Positions 26,989 to 35,757 of a stretch of 64,000 nt of DNA are shown in pieces. The notes beneath the pieces were generated by a model. That model had not been told where the DNA came from, did not search any database, and was given only the letters and a program-made list of their open reading frames with translations. The position numbers were made by a program, and so were the translations under genes. The number at the start of each line of letters is the position of its first letter. Position 1 is the stretch's first letter. This DNA is from Falsiruegeria litorea R37 (lineage in GTDB: Bacteria > Pseudomonadota > Alphaproteobacteria > Rhodobacterales > Rhodobacteraceae): the NCBI RefSeq assembly GCF_900172225.1, contig NZ_FWFO01000001.1:434001-498000 (forward strand). The letters are read 5' to 3'.

Positions 26989-27186
26989 ATGAGTCAGACT
27001 GCGCCCAGTCTAAGTGCCGCCGATGTTGCGGATCATTTGAATGTCAGCCGCCGAACTGTCTGGCGGGTGGTTGAACGTGGCGATCTGCCCGAACCTATCC
27101 GCCTTGGCCGAATTGTCCGCTGGTCGCTGGCGAGTCTGCCAGCCATGGGCGAACCTGAAATCCCACCCTTGGATGTCGCCGCCTGA
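26989..27186 (+). CDS. AlpA/excisionase-type helix-turn-helix protein
   Basis: A 65-residue protein with one MerR-like winged helix-turn-helix: LSAADVADHLNVSRRTVWRVVERGDLPEPIRLGRIVRWSLASL. The G-R-I-V-R-W pattern is typical of AlpA-type prophage regulators and excisionases, which act with P4-type integrases. It lies about 110 bases after the integrase pseudogene in the same orientation, as usual in such islands. It may regulate or assist excision. It appears intact although the integrase is not. Confidence 0.85.
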   Translation: MSQTAPSLSAADVADHLNVSRRTVWRVVERGDLPEPIRLGRIVRWSLASLPAMGEPEIPPLDVAA

Positions 27187-27344
27187 CCTGAAAGGCGACG
27201 TCGGTTTTTGAAGTCCACGCGGATCACATTCGACTCGGTTTCCTCGTATGGCGGGGTGCTCACAGGCCCGGCGCGGGCGTCTGCCACGGCGTAGGCGCTG
27301 GGCTGGTCAGGCGTGGACACGGGTGGGTTTTGGGGGTGTTGCAT
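27033..27344 (-). CDS. Hypothetical small island protein, doubtful
   Basis: A 103-codon minus-strand frame. The N-terminal half (residues about 36-55, including ESNVIRVDFKNRRRLSG) looks protein-like, while the C-terminal third lies antisense to the AlpA-like gene and is probably not meaningful. It starts 3 bases after the stop of another minus-strand frame, which suggests a two-gene unit. No family is recognised. Confidence 0.3.
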   Translation of the reverse strand: MQHPQNPPVSTPDQPSAYAVADARAGPVSTPPYEETESNVIRVDFKNRRRLSGQAATSKGGISGSPMAGRLASDQRTIRPRRIGSGRSPRSTTRQTVRRLTFK

Positions 27345-27347
27345 CGG

Positions 27348-27509
27348 TCATTGGGCTGCCTCCAGCTCGGTCAAGGTTTGGCCGATCAGCAAATCAACGG
27401 GAACCCCGATTGCTTTTCGATCCGCCCATGCGAGTCTCTTTTCACCGAACTGCCAAGTCCAGAGAACACCGCCGGGACGGTCCAGAAGCTCACGGCCTTC
27501 GGGCGTCAT
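27348..27509 (-). CDS. Hypothetical 53-residue island protein, doubtful
   Basis: MTPEGRELLDRPGGVLW begins a compact 53-residue protein ending in LLIGQTLTELEAAQ. Composition is plausible for a small phage or island protein, and the next minus-strand frame starts 3 bases later. An overlapping 25-residue minus-strand frame (27490-27567) precedes it. No homologue is recognised; the start is uncertain. Confidence 0.35.
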   Translation of the reverse strand: MTPEGRELLDRPGGVLWTWQFGEKRLAWADRKAIGVPVDLLIGQTLTELEAAQ

Positions 27510-27569
27510 GTTGGCGGCTGACCGCCGCAGCGAAGGCGATCCAGTCGGCACTCTTTTGAACAGTCATTC

Positions 27570-28036
27570 AGCGCTCCAGAAAGATGAGGTTGGTCCAGTG
27601 ATAAGAACAACAGTAGAAATTAAAAACTTCAATCGAAAGTTCGGCCCAAACCTGCCGTCCGCAAGGAGCTTGGATGCTGCGGTCGCACCCCGCATTGCCG
27701 ACATTCGTTGCGAGCGCGAAACCAGAGGTCGCTCGACCTCACATTCTGCGGACAAAACTGCCGCTCGACTTTTAACATTCAACTGGCGCTTTCGAACCAG
27801 AGCCGCCGTCCGTGCGAGATGCGATTGGTGACCGTTTCCAGCCCAATGCAGACGTGCCATTCCAGCACCTCGGGCGGATTGCGGACCTTCGCTGTACTTT
27901 GCGGCAATGGCAGCTCTGCCGAGGCTATGTAGTCATGGTCGAGTGCAATTTTTCGAACTTGTTATTGGTTCAAATCATTCTATCATAATTCTTGAAGATC
28001 ACGGTTCGAATGTCAAAAATTGATACAGGGTTAACA
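27570..28036. other. Non-coding or degraded stretch within the island
   Basis: I see no convincing gene on either strand. Frames here have arginine/serine-rich low-complexity translations typical of shadows. The last 80 bases before the amidohydrolase are AT-rich and probably hold its promoter. Confidence 0.5.
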
Positions 28037-29785
28037 ATGAAAAGCTCCGCAAATTCAACGGCCACATTTTTGAGCGTTATCTTCTTAGCGTCGCCTGTCC
28101 TATCGCAAACGGCCGACATGGTTTTTACCAACGCATCGGTTCTGACGATGAACGATGCCCAACCTACAGCCGAAGCTGTCGCCGTCACGGGAAACAAAAT
28201 CACTTTTGTAGGGTCCGCTGCTGATGTGCAGGCGGTGATCGGCGATAACACTGAAGTTTTCGATCTTGACGGTGATACTTTGCTGCCCGGATTCGTCAGC
28301 GGGCACGATCATTTAATCGCATCCGGTTGGAACTCTCGTGGCGTCAGCCTGTTCGGGATTGAGACCATAGAAGAAGCGGTGGCGGCCGTCAGGGAATACT
28401 CCGAGGCCAATCCAGATGAACAGGTGATACTGGGATATGGTTTCAACCGTAACAATTTTGGCCGATGGCCGACCAAAGAGGAACTTGACGAGGCTGTTTC
28501 TGACCGTCCGGCATTTATCCTCGATTATACAATTCACGACATCTGGATGAACTCCAAAGCGTTTGAAGTTGGTGAGGTTCCCGAGGATGACGCCGATCAG
28601 GTTCCCGGCGTGATGTACTGGCAAAGGACCGATGCCGGTGATCTTTCCGGAGTGGGGATCGAATTCCAATGGGCCAGCGCTTACCAGAAGGCTGGTGCTT
28701 GGAATCCGGCAGAAGATATTGCCCAGTTCCAGCAGGTCAACTATGGGGAAGCCGTCAAACTCGGTATGACATCAGTTCACATTCCCATGATGGCTATGCC
28801 GACGGTGACCGACGCGGAGTTGCTAAAAGGGGACGAGCAACTTGTCTTGGATTACTTACACGGCCTCGAGGAAACAGGCGACCTTTCCGTCAGAACCTTT
28901 GTCGCAACGGGCTTCAAAGATCCAAATGGCAAGGCAGACGATGTCGTCGCACATACGTTGGCGCTGAAAGAGAAATACAACAGTGACATGTTGAGAATTT
29001 GGGGCATCAAGATTCACCCAGAAGGCAATTGGGGGTCGATGACATCTTGGCAGCTTGAAAACTATGAGGGAACGAACACCAGAGGCGCGGCGGCTATTGA
29101 GGGCGGAAGCATCATGGCCGTTTACCTTTTGGCCAACGCTGCGGGATTGCCGGTGGGAACTCATGTGGACGGTTCCCAAACCGTGCGCAATGCCGTCGAT
29201 GCGATCTTGGCTTCAAAGGAGGCGGGTTTTGATGTGCCAAACAATCTGTTGCATCACTACTTCACCGTCGGCGACCGCGAGCACAAGCGGGTGATCGAGA
29301 ACGGTATCATGGTCAATACGACGCCTGCTTTCCAATCTGACTGGGATGGTGAAGCCGATACGGCCCTCAAAGTTCTGGGGCGCGCTCGGGTCGAAGCCCA
29401 GTATGCGCGTTACTCATCGCTCATGGCTATTGGGCACAATGTTTCGATTGCGTCTGACTTGCCGTCGTCACCCATCAATATGCTGGCCCCGCTTTACAAC
29501 GTCGAAATAGTCATGACGTTGCAAGATCCGCATAACGAGAATTCGCAACCGTTTCCACTATCGCGCAAACCGGCGGCTCTAGACCAGGCTTTGAAGGCGG
29601 TAACACTTTTTCCAGCCATGCAGCAGAATATGCAGGACAAGATTGGAAGCCTTGAGGTTGGTAAATATGCCGATCTGGTCGTATTGGAGCAGGACATAAC
29701 AAAAACTGCGCCACGTGATATTGCTGACATCAAAGTTGTTGGCACAATCATGAATGGTACGTTTACCCATCGTGATGGGCTGTAG
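28037..29785 (+). CDS. Exported YtcJ-like amidohydrolase
   Basis: A 582-residue metal-dependent hydrolase of the amidohydrolase-3 (YtcJ) family. The chosen ATG gives a Sec signal peptide (SANSTATFLSVIFLASPVLSQ). An upstream in-frame start would place 15 charged residues before it. The family pattern is clear: MVFTNASVLTMNDAQPTAEAVAVTG at the start, the HxH metal motif in LLPGFVSGHDHL (about residue 93), GTHVDGSQTVRNAVDAI, SIASDLPSSP with the late Asp, and the closing IGSLEVGKYADLVVLEQDI. Substrates are amides, lactams or similar and cannot be read from sequence. It is the first of several exported enzymes in the island. Confidence 0.88.
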   Translation: MKSSANSTATFLSVIFLASPVLSQTADMVFTNASVLTMNDAQPTAEAVAVTGNKITFVGSAADVQAVIGDNTEVFDLDGDTLLPGFVSGHDHLIASGWNSRGVSLFGIETIEEAVAAVREYSEANPDEQVILGYGFNRNNFGRWPTKEELDEAVSDRPAFILDYTIHDIWMNSKAFEVGEVPEDDADQVPGVMYWQRTDAGDLSGVGIEFQWASAYQKAGAWNPAEDIAQFQQVNYGEAVKLGMTSVHIPMMAMPTVTDAELLKGDEQLVLDYLHGLEETGDLSVRTFVATGFKDPNGKADDVVAHTLALKEKYNSDMLRIWGIKIHPEGNWGSMTSWQLENYEGTNTRGAAAIEGGSIMAVYLLANAAGLPVGTHVDGSQTVRNAVDAILASKEAGFDVPNNLLHHYFTVGDREHKRVIENGIMVNTTPAFQSDWDGEADTALKVLGRARVEAQYARYSSLMAIGHNVSIASDLPSSPINMLAPLYNVEIVMTLQDPHNENSQPFPLSRKPAALDQALKAVTLFPAMQQNMQDKIGSLEVGKYADLVVLEQDITKTAPRDIADIKVVGTIMNGTFTHRDGL

Positions 29786-30026
29786 GCAGGGAACGCGGAA
29801 AAGTTGACTTGTGGCAAAAGGGGGTGGCAATTTAGTCGGCCCCCAAGTTGTCAGCACGAAGCGTGGCAGCGTGGTCCAGAACCCACTTCCATTCGTTATC
29901 AGTCATAACGAGTAAAGCGGTTCAGTAGACCAGCACGACGAGGTTTTCACAATTTGTGCCTTACTTGCTGCGCGTGCTTGGCATGCTCCACTTAGTCTAC
30001 GGCAGGGTGGACCTGACCATTTGTTG

Positions 30027-30689
30027 CTACTTAGCATCCGATGCTCTCAGCTTTGAACGATAGCGTGTAATTTTTCCGTCTTCCGTATTGAGGAGTTCAA
30101 AATTTCTATCGATCAATTTTCTTCGTCTCGAAAACGACGCCCTAAAAGCGGTGAAATTGAACCTAGTTATAGGAAAAAGAGTTCGCTCTCCGATACCGTC
30201 AACAACAACCAATCTACCGCCGCGCTCATCAGCACGGACGATGTTCTCCAGACTGAAATCTCCAAAGATAATCTTTGCTTTCTCCAGGTCGCTCAGAAGC
30301 TCATGCAACTCCCTCTGAAGTTCACGTCTCTGGGGGGCGTCTGGCTTCAACCCTTTCAAAATACTGTGAGCAGTTGGCGCAAGCCGCCCATCTGGTCCGG
30401 TCAGTTTCTCAACGACAAGTGCAGGTCCTTCCGTCGTCATCGCAAACCCAAAAAAACCTGCGAGGCGTTTGATCTCTACGCAGCCGCGGTTCATGGCGGA
30501 AAGGTACTCTGCGGCCTCCCGGTTCCATTGTCGTAGATTTCCGAAACGTATTTCCGCAGGTCTTCTGAAAAACTTCTTTTTTGGTGTGTCTCGTCGAACC
30601 TTCAGTAACATACCCAACCGATCTGGGTGGTCGAATATTTTGTGGTTTCGGCTAATTTTCAAAACCTGCATGTTTGTTAAATCAAGCAT
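30027..30689 (-). CDS. YrbL-like kinase-fold protein
   Basis: About 220 residues matching the YrbL/PhoP-regulated family, which has a degenerate protein-kinase-like fold. FGDFSLENIVRADERGGRLVVVDGIGERTLFPITRF contains the catalytic-loop-like GDFSLEN and metal-site-like VVDG. An N-terminal LKVRRD could be the ATP lysine region. A TTG codon 21 bases upstream is an alternative start. Homologues often sit in lipopolysaccharide or capsule loci and may phosphorylate sugars. DNA here is clearly AT-richer than the backbone, which suggests separate acquisition. The sulfotransferase gene lies upstream in the same direction. Confidence 0.75.
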   Translation of the reverse strand: MLDLTNMQVLKISRNHKIFDHPDRLGMLLKVRRDTPKKKFFRRPAEIRFGNLRQWNREAAEYLSAMNRGCVEIKRLAGFFGFAMTTEGPALVVEKLTGPDGRLAPTAHSILKGLKPDAPQRRELQRELHELLSDLEKAKIIFGDFSLENIVRADERGGRLVVVDGIGERTLFPITRFNFTAFRASFSRRRKLIDRNFELLNTEDGKITRYRSKLRASDAK

Positions 30690-30875
30690 CTCGGAAACCG
30701 TTGGTAACAAGGAAAATGTTCATTTTATTGCAATGGCGTGACGTTTGACTTACAGTGGAATTCCAAATTTCGGCCCACATTAGTAAAATGGAAGTGATCT
30801 CTGCTCCCTTGGTGTCCAGGGACAAGTCAGATGACAGCTCCTTCAGAAAATTGGGAGCACTGAGATACTTCAATT

Positions 30876-31526
30876 TCATAAAGTCGCCTTCAAAAATGAA
30901 GCTCTTTTCCGTTTTTGTCCAGAATCAAAGTTGTAGGAGAACTGCTCGATATCTCGAGAGTATACTTCAGCTATCATGGATTTAGAATTTGTGTTGAAAT
31001 ACTCCCTATAATCAGATCTTCGTGTTTTCTTTCTGTGGCGAAAGAATTTTCGATCCAAGCCGATTTCCTTAAGGACAGCAGAAAAGTCTTCGTCATAATT
31101 TTCAAACCGACCGAGGAAGCTAATGGGCTTGTCACTTTTTTCAACTTCCAGGAATTCCCATTGAGGTTGAAAGTACCGTATCTTCAGGAACCTTTCCGGG
31201 TGTTTTCCAAACACGTCTACAAAATCTTCAAAGGATTTGTGAGATGTCACAGATTCAATCTGTGGTCTACGCTGACAGATATAATGATATGCCGAAACGA
31301 AACGGTCCCAAGGATTTCGCACAAAGCTGAAACTGAAGTAGTCGACAGCATCACCTCCGAGCACTTCGAGAAACTCTGATAAAGTTTCACGCCCTTCTCC
31401 GCGAGGGTCAATCTGACGTGACTTGCGGCCCCAAAAGCGGTCACGCTTCAGCAGGGTTGTCGCAGTTGAACCGCCGTTCTTGGGTATGTGTACAAATATG
31501 GTTTTTATGTCATTGTAGATTGGCAT
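30876..31526 (-). CDS. Sulfotransferase family 2 domain protein
   Basis: A 216-residue PAPS-dependent sulfotransferase of the carbohydrate type. The 5'-phosphosulfate loop is VHIPKNGGSTATT (residues 12-24), and the 3'-phosphate motif is SFVRNPWDRFVSAYHY. No signal peptide is visible. It would transfer sulfate to a sugar or surface glycan. It lies 165 bases upstream of the YrbL-like gene on the same strand. The two share low GC and probably form a surface-glycan modification pair. Confidence 0.85.
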   Translation of the reverse strand: MPIYNDIKTIFVHIPKNGGSTATTLLKRDRFWGRKSRQIDPRGEGRETLSEFLEVLGGDAVDYFSFSFVRNPWDRFVSAYHYICQRRPQIESVTSHKSFEDFVDVFGKHPERFLKIRYFQPQWEFLEVEKSDKPISFLGRFENYDEDFSAVLKEIGLDRKFFRHRKKTRRSDYREYFNTNSKSMIAEVYSRDIEQFSYNFDSGQKRKRASFLKATL

Positions 31527-31621
31527 AATTTCGCCTTAAGACTATTATACAACTTCGCTTTACGGTGATTTTTAGTTAATTCGAGAAAGGAACAGAGCTG
31601 TTGTGGCTGTGAACCAAGAGG

Positions 31622-32296
31622 CTAGAACCTGTAAGCCACACGAAAGGTCAGACTCCCAACATCAAGGTCAGTTTCCGACGCCGCTTCGCCGAACTTCCCG
31701 TTGAGCTTCCGGATCGTGTAATCCGCTCCAAACAACCAACGTTCCGAAAGATTGTATTCCATTCCCAGACCAACACTTGGACCGAAAAGATTAGTTTGGT
31801 TCGGTCGAGGCGTGAATACGCTACCAGGGTGCACTCGGAACTTTGCCCAGGACCAACCCGCGGCGCCATAGAACAACACTTTGCCTCTAACATAACCCAG
31901 CCTAAACCGCAGATCGGCATATTCCATTACCTCTCTGTCTTCCGGAGTTGCAGGATCTCGGTCCGCCAGTCGAACTAGATTAACATACCGGATTTCAGCC
32001 CCATAGACGAGGTCGTTCTTGCGGATATTGTATCCAACAAAGCCGCCAAAACCCCGGCCATTGCCAGGTTCAAATCGCGATCTTACTGTCCCACCTGCAA
32101 GCACAGGGTATTCTGTAGTCCCGCTAGCGGATGCATATCCCAGCTCCAGACCAGCATATGCGCCAGAAAAAAGACTGGCCTCAGTTCCTGAGCCGTGATT
32201 GCCAAAAAATTGTGCATTCGCAGCCTGAGCGCTGATACCGAAAGCAATCAACAATGCTGATCGAAGAAGTGCGTTTATCAAGAGGTTGAACTCCAC
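31622..32296 (-). CDS. Outer-membrane beta-barrel protein (OmpW/Omp25-like)
   Basis: A 224-residue protein with a signal peptide cleaved near ANAQ (about residue 28). SGAYAGLELGYASASG, GFGGFVGYNIRKNDLVYGAEIRYV and GPSVGLGMEYNLSERWLFGADYTIRKL are alternating amphipathic strands. The C-terminus RVAYRF has the terminal aromatic recognised by the BAM complex. It belongs to the small porin-like barrels of alphaproteobacteria. Role unknown. Confidence 0.82.
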   Translation of the reverse strand: MEFNLLINALLRSALLIAFGISAQAANAQFFGNHGSGTEASLFSGAYAGLELGYASASGTTEYPVLAGGTVRSRFEPGNGRGFGGFVGYNIRKNDLVYGAEIRYVNLVRLADRDPATPEDREVMEYADLRFRLGYVRGKVLFYGAAGWSWAKFRVHPGSVFTPRPNQTNLFGPSVGLGMEYNLSERWLFGADYTIRKLNGKFGEAASETDLDVGSLTFRVAYRF

Positions 32297-32670
32297 TGTG
32301 TTTTGCCCGGTTTGGATTGCGGACTAATCCCTCATAATTGTAGGGTGGAAGTAGAGAATTGAAAGAAAATTGTCGAACCTGAAACCAACGACCACCCGGC
32401 CTTCGTTTGGTAATTCCAGGTCAAACCCCATTGATGTTCTATGCGCCGCAACTCAACGGCCGTCATGAACCCGTGCTCCACCAGCGACTGCTTCTCTACC
32501 ACCGGACAAAAGGTATTTTTTGACCCGGAGGAGCCTATGTGCGTGTGTGGTTGTTTCCAAAAGATAATATGAAAAAATACCGGCGATAATCGCGTAAGGT
32601 CGCTTGCTTTGTTGCAGAATTTTCTATTTAATTTTGGCTGTCAGATTGCCGACCGCTGCCTGGAAAAACC
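32297..32670. other. Intergenic region with a possible gene fragment
   Basis: No complete gene is supported. On the minus strand an open, protein-like stretch of more than 60 codons ends at 32332; a partial reading from ATG 32466 gives MTAVELRRIEHQWGLTWNYQ and onward. It lacks a clear start and resembles a truncated coding remnant. The 120 bases before 32671 are AT-rich and probably hold the promoter of the DUF3299 gene. Confidence 0.35.
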
Positions 32671-33351
32671 ATGAAACTGCAAAGCGCGATGTTTAAACGC
32701 CAGATGATAGCCTTTGTGTCAATCGGCATTCTGATGTTGTTGCCTGAATTGAGCTTGGCCCAGCAACAAATTGGGTGGCGGGATCTCACGATTCCAGTCG
32801 AACCGCAGGACGATCCGTATTTTGCCCTTGGCTTTGAATCACGCAAAGCACTGGAGGAGTTGTTGGTTCTTGAGAGTTATCGCGAAGACGATAACGATTT
32901 GTCTGCCAAGGCTAGTCAGCGTGTGGCGGAACTCCATGAAGAACTCGCTTCAGCGGGTTTGGGTGCGCAGGCGTTGATTGACAAAGACCGAAATTTCCAG
33001 GCGAAGATCGTGGCGCAGCGCTCGATGGTGCGAGCGGAATGGGACGGTTTAGAGATCAAAATTCCAGGTTATGTGCTGCCACTGGAATTCAACGGCAATC
33101 AAGTGGTTGAGTTTCTGCTTGTGCCATATGTCGGCGCCTGCATTCACACGCCACCGCCACCTGCCAATCAAATCGTTCATGTACGGTCCAACGTGAGTTT
33201 TCAGGCGAACGGCCTGTTCATCCCGGTTTGGGTCACAGGAAAAATGACAATCGAAAAATCGCAACAAAGCGTGGGATTGTCGGACGGTGTAACGGGGTTT
33301 GAGGTTGGCTATGCACTGCACGCCACCGAGGTCGTAGAATACAAGCAATAA
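32671..33351 (+). CDS. Exported DUF3299-family protein
   Basis: A 226-residue protein with an N-terminal signal sequence (MIAFVSIGILMLLPELSLAQ). The DUF3299 signature is clear in IPGYVLPLEF and FLLVPYVGACIHTPPPPANQIVHV (about 130-170), a conserved metal-site-like Cys-His segment. Members are periplasmic or lipoproteins of unknown function, often near metal or transport genes. The first ATG at 32671 leaves eight residues before the second Met (MFKRQ), which is an alternative start. Confidence 0.8.
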   Translation: MKLQSAMFKRQMIAFVSIGILMLLPELSLAQQQIGWRDLTIPVEPQDDPYFALGFESRKALEELLVLESYREDDNDLSAKASQRVAELHEELASAGLGAQALIDKDRNFQAKIVAQRSMVRAEWDGLEIKIPGYVLPLEFNGNQVVEFLLVPYVGACIHTPPPPANQIVHVRSNVSFQANGLFIPVWVTGKMTIEKSQQSVGLSDGVTGFEVGYALHATEVVEYKQ

Positions 33352-33482
33352 GGTGTCCCAGAAAATTGCTTTCATAGCATCCAAGATTTCCGCATCACGG
33401 TCGTCATCGTCAAGCAAACGTCAAGAACTTAGCGTCCGAAAGAAAAAGAACCGCCTTCTTACCTGATACCCTGGAGAGCAAG

Positions 33483-34310
33483 ATGAGACATATTTTCAAA
33501 CCCACGGTTGCCAGCGCTTTTCTGTCTGTCAGCTCGATGGCGGCATATGCTGACGCAAATTGTGATGCGTCTTGTCAGGCTGCGCGAAAGGCGGCGAACC
33601 CGCTTGCAGATGTCCGCGCGATAATGACCGACAACACAGTCTCCTTCAAAACCGGCACGAACAACGAAGACAGCTACAATTTCCAGCTACAGCCGGTTTA
33701 CGCAGTTCCATTGGAGGGGGCGAATTTGGTCCTTCGCGGAATCATTCCGATTCAAGGGGTTCAGCCCGGTGCGGCCCTTCCACCGGGTATTTCGGGCCCT
33801 ACGCCTAACACCGATCTTGAATGGGGCATCGGCGATTCAACGGTTCAAGCATTTTATGCGCCCACTGCAACCGGCAACATTGCGTATGGTTTTGGGGCAC
33901 AGGTTTCTTTGCCGACACACACGAAAGCCTCTTTAGAAGGTCCCGGCTGGGGTGCTGGTCCAGCGGCCGTGGTGTTCGGGCAATCAGGTGATCTCTCTTG
34001 GGGTGCGGTTTTGGCCCATATGTGGGGAGAGAACAATTACAGCACCACGATCTTGCAGCCGATTGTGAACTACGGTCTCGGTAGCGGGTGGTACATTGGG
34101 TACAACAATGTGGTGTCCTACAATTGGAAAGCGCCCAACAACGATGAGGCCTGGCAGGTTCCCTTGGGCCTGATGGTAGGGCGTACAATTGTCACGAACG
34201 AAGAGTCCGGCACTGCCGTCGACGTGAATGTTGGATATTACACGGTCAACAGATCCCCTACAGGAGGCCCTGACAGGCAGTTCAAATTTGGCCTGTCTTT
34301 CTTCTTCTAG
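33483..34310 (+). CDS. Exported beta-barrel, phenol-degradation MetA-pathway (PF13557-like) family
   Basis: A 275-residue protein with a signal peptide cleaved near AYA/DANCD, then a Cys-containing segment and repeated amphipathic strands (YNFQLQPVYAVPLEGANLVLRGIIPIQ, IAYGFGAQVSLPT, GWYIGYNNVVSYNWK). It ends in QFKFGLSFFF with a terminal Phe, the outer-membrane barrel signal. Its strand pattern resembles the MetA-pathway/transporter family, thought to admit hydrophobic or aromatic compounds. An AGGAG-like site (GGAGAGCAAG) precedes the ATG. Confidence 0.75.
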   Translation: MRHIFKPTVASAFLSVSSMAAYADANCDASCQAARKAANPLADVRAIMTDNTVSFKTGTNNEDSYNFQLQPVYAVPLEGANLVLRGIIPIQGVQPGAALPPGISGPTPNTDLEWGIGDSTVQAFYAPTATGNIAYGFGAQVSLPTHTKASLEGPGWGAGPAAVVFGQSGDLSWGAVLAHMWGENNYSTTILQPIVNYGLGSGWYIGYNNVVSYNWKAPNNDEAWQVPLGLMVGRTIVTNEESGTAVDVNVGYYTVNRSPTGGPDRQFKFGLSFFF

Positions 34311-34347
34311 GAGGGTGGGCGGTTGCGGGAAAGCCTGGTCTTGTAAA

Positions 34348-35658
34348 CTAGTCAGCGAGAGAGCGGGAAATCGCATCCATTGCCGACCACCCCAGCACAA
34401 TGTTTTCTTTGTCTGCGCTGACTGGCAGAGACGAAAATTTGACGACAACGGTGCGGGTTGTCGGGTTGATCCAGATATGTTGGCCGTTCACGCCAACCGC
34501 GAAAAACGACCCGTTGTCGTCTTTGGTGACGTACCATTGGTTGCGATAATATCCATCTGGCCAGAATTTGACATAAGATGTTGGTTGCCAAGCTGAATTA
34601 TTCCCGTTGAACCGGATATCGTCCACCCAACCAGATGGAACGATCTGGCGTCCATTTGCAAATCCATCGTCCAGGACCATCTGCCCAAACCGAGCCAGAT
34701 CACGCAGTGTCAGAACAAAGCCCCCGTTTGCGGCCACGGCCCCGTGATAGTCGACAGTGATATGGCCATCATGTTCCACCCCCAACTTCGACCAGATCGC
34801 ATCGCTCATGAAATCGGCAAAACGTCGCCCCGAGGCACGTTCGATCAGCAGCCCCAGAACATCCGTGTTTATGGACGCATAGTGAAAGACTTCGCCATGA
34901 GGGCGTGTGTCATCCTTTTTGATTGTTCCGGCAAAAGACAGAATACCATCCAATGCGCCCGGAGCGTTTTCCCCCCGCCAAGCAGTTGCCGCCTCATGTG
35001 CCACAACTTCAGAGTTGGGGTCGGCATAGTCTTCGCTGAATTTGATCGCCGTTGTCATATCCAGAATTTGACGAACCGTCACATCGCCAAATCCGGGCGC
35101 GCCTTCTAGCTCTGGTAGATAATCGGTAATGGGAGAAATCGGATTCAATCGGCCATCCTGCACCAGAATGCCAGCAAGCGTGCCAGTCACCGATTTTGAC
35201 ACGGACATCAAAAGGTGTCGCGTGTCAGGTTTCATGCCGTTGAAGTATTTTTCATAGACAATCTGCCCATCGTTCAGGACGATAAACCCATCAGTGTAAG
35301 TTTGTACAAGCATGTCCGAGACGGACATCGGGTTTCCGTCCAATCCCTCAAACTGAACACCCGACAAATCCACAAGATCCCGGCCAAGCGGCGCCACCGC
35401 TCCTGAGCCTCGACTGATATTGGCAACATGCAGGAACTCGCTGATGTGCTGAAAGGCCCAGCGATTATCGGGGCCTTTGTCCCAAGCCGCAATATCAATC
35501 GTTTTGGACGACGCGGTGCCCGTCATGATCTCCATTTCCGCTGCGGTCATCGGGCGACCGTCAACCATATTGTCTTGCGCAATCGCCACACTACCAAGCG
35601 CCGCAACAGTGCTGACAATGACCGCTGTTAGCCAAAATGACATGCGTTTGACAGGCAT
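34348..35658 (-). CDS. Exported serine hydrolase, class C beta-lactamase / 6-aminohexanoate-oligomer hydrolase-like
   Basis: A 436-residue beta-lactamase-fold hydrolase. The nucleophile motif SxxK is in LLMSVSKSVTG and the Tyr motif in FHYASINTDVLGLLIE. FVLTLRDLARFGQMVLDDG is typical of the NylB/EstB branch rather than true beta-lactamases. The signal peptide spans about residues 1-28 (SFWLTAVIVSTVAALGSVAIAQ). The start at 35658 is chosen for the AGGAG site upstream. Likely activity is hydrolysis of an ester or linear amide in the periplasm. It lies downstream of the exported ureohydrolase on the same strand, 99 bases away. Confidence 0.87.
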   Translation of the reverse strand: MPVKRMSFWLTAVIVSTVAALGSVAIAQDNMVDGRPMTAAEMEIMTGTASSKTIDIAAWDKGPDNRWAFQHISEFLHVANISRGSGAVAPLGRDLVDLSGVQFEGLDGNPMSVSDMLVQTYTDGFIVLNDGQIVYEKYFNGMKPDTRHLLMSVSKSVTGTLAGILVQDGRLNPISPITDYLPELEGAPGFGDVTVRQILDMTTAIKFSEDYADPNSEVVAHEAATAWRGENAPGALDGILSFAGTIKKDDTRPHGEVFHYASINTDVLGLLIERASGRRFADFMSDAIWSKLGVEHDGHITVDYHGAVAANGGFVLTLRDLARFGQMVLDDGFANGRQIVPSGWVDDIRFNGNNSAWQPTSYVKFWPDGYYRNQWYVTKDDNGSFFAVGVNGQHIWINPTTRTVVVKFSSLPVSADKENIVLGWSAMDAISRSLAD

Positions 35659-35757
35659 GAAGCTTGCTCCTGGTATTGGGCGAAACTGGGTTTCACAGAA
35701 ATTGCGCACTTCAGGCCAACCACTGTGTGGCGGTTGGTCTGCGCGATCAGTTACCGT

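Noticed and set aside
27564-27860. A 98-codon minus-strand frame in the island
   Set aside because: No recognised family, no ribosome site and biased composition; treated as non-coding.
32513-32536. A GGTATTTT...GGAGGAGCCTA stretch resembling the island core site
   Set aside because: Only partial similarity with an insertion in the middle; it lacks the continuous 18-bp match, so it is not treated as a third attachment site.
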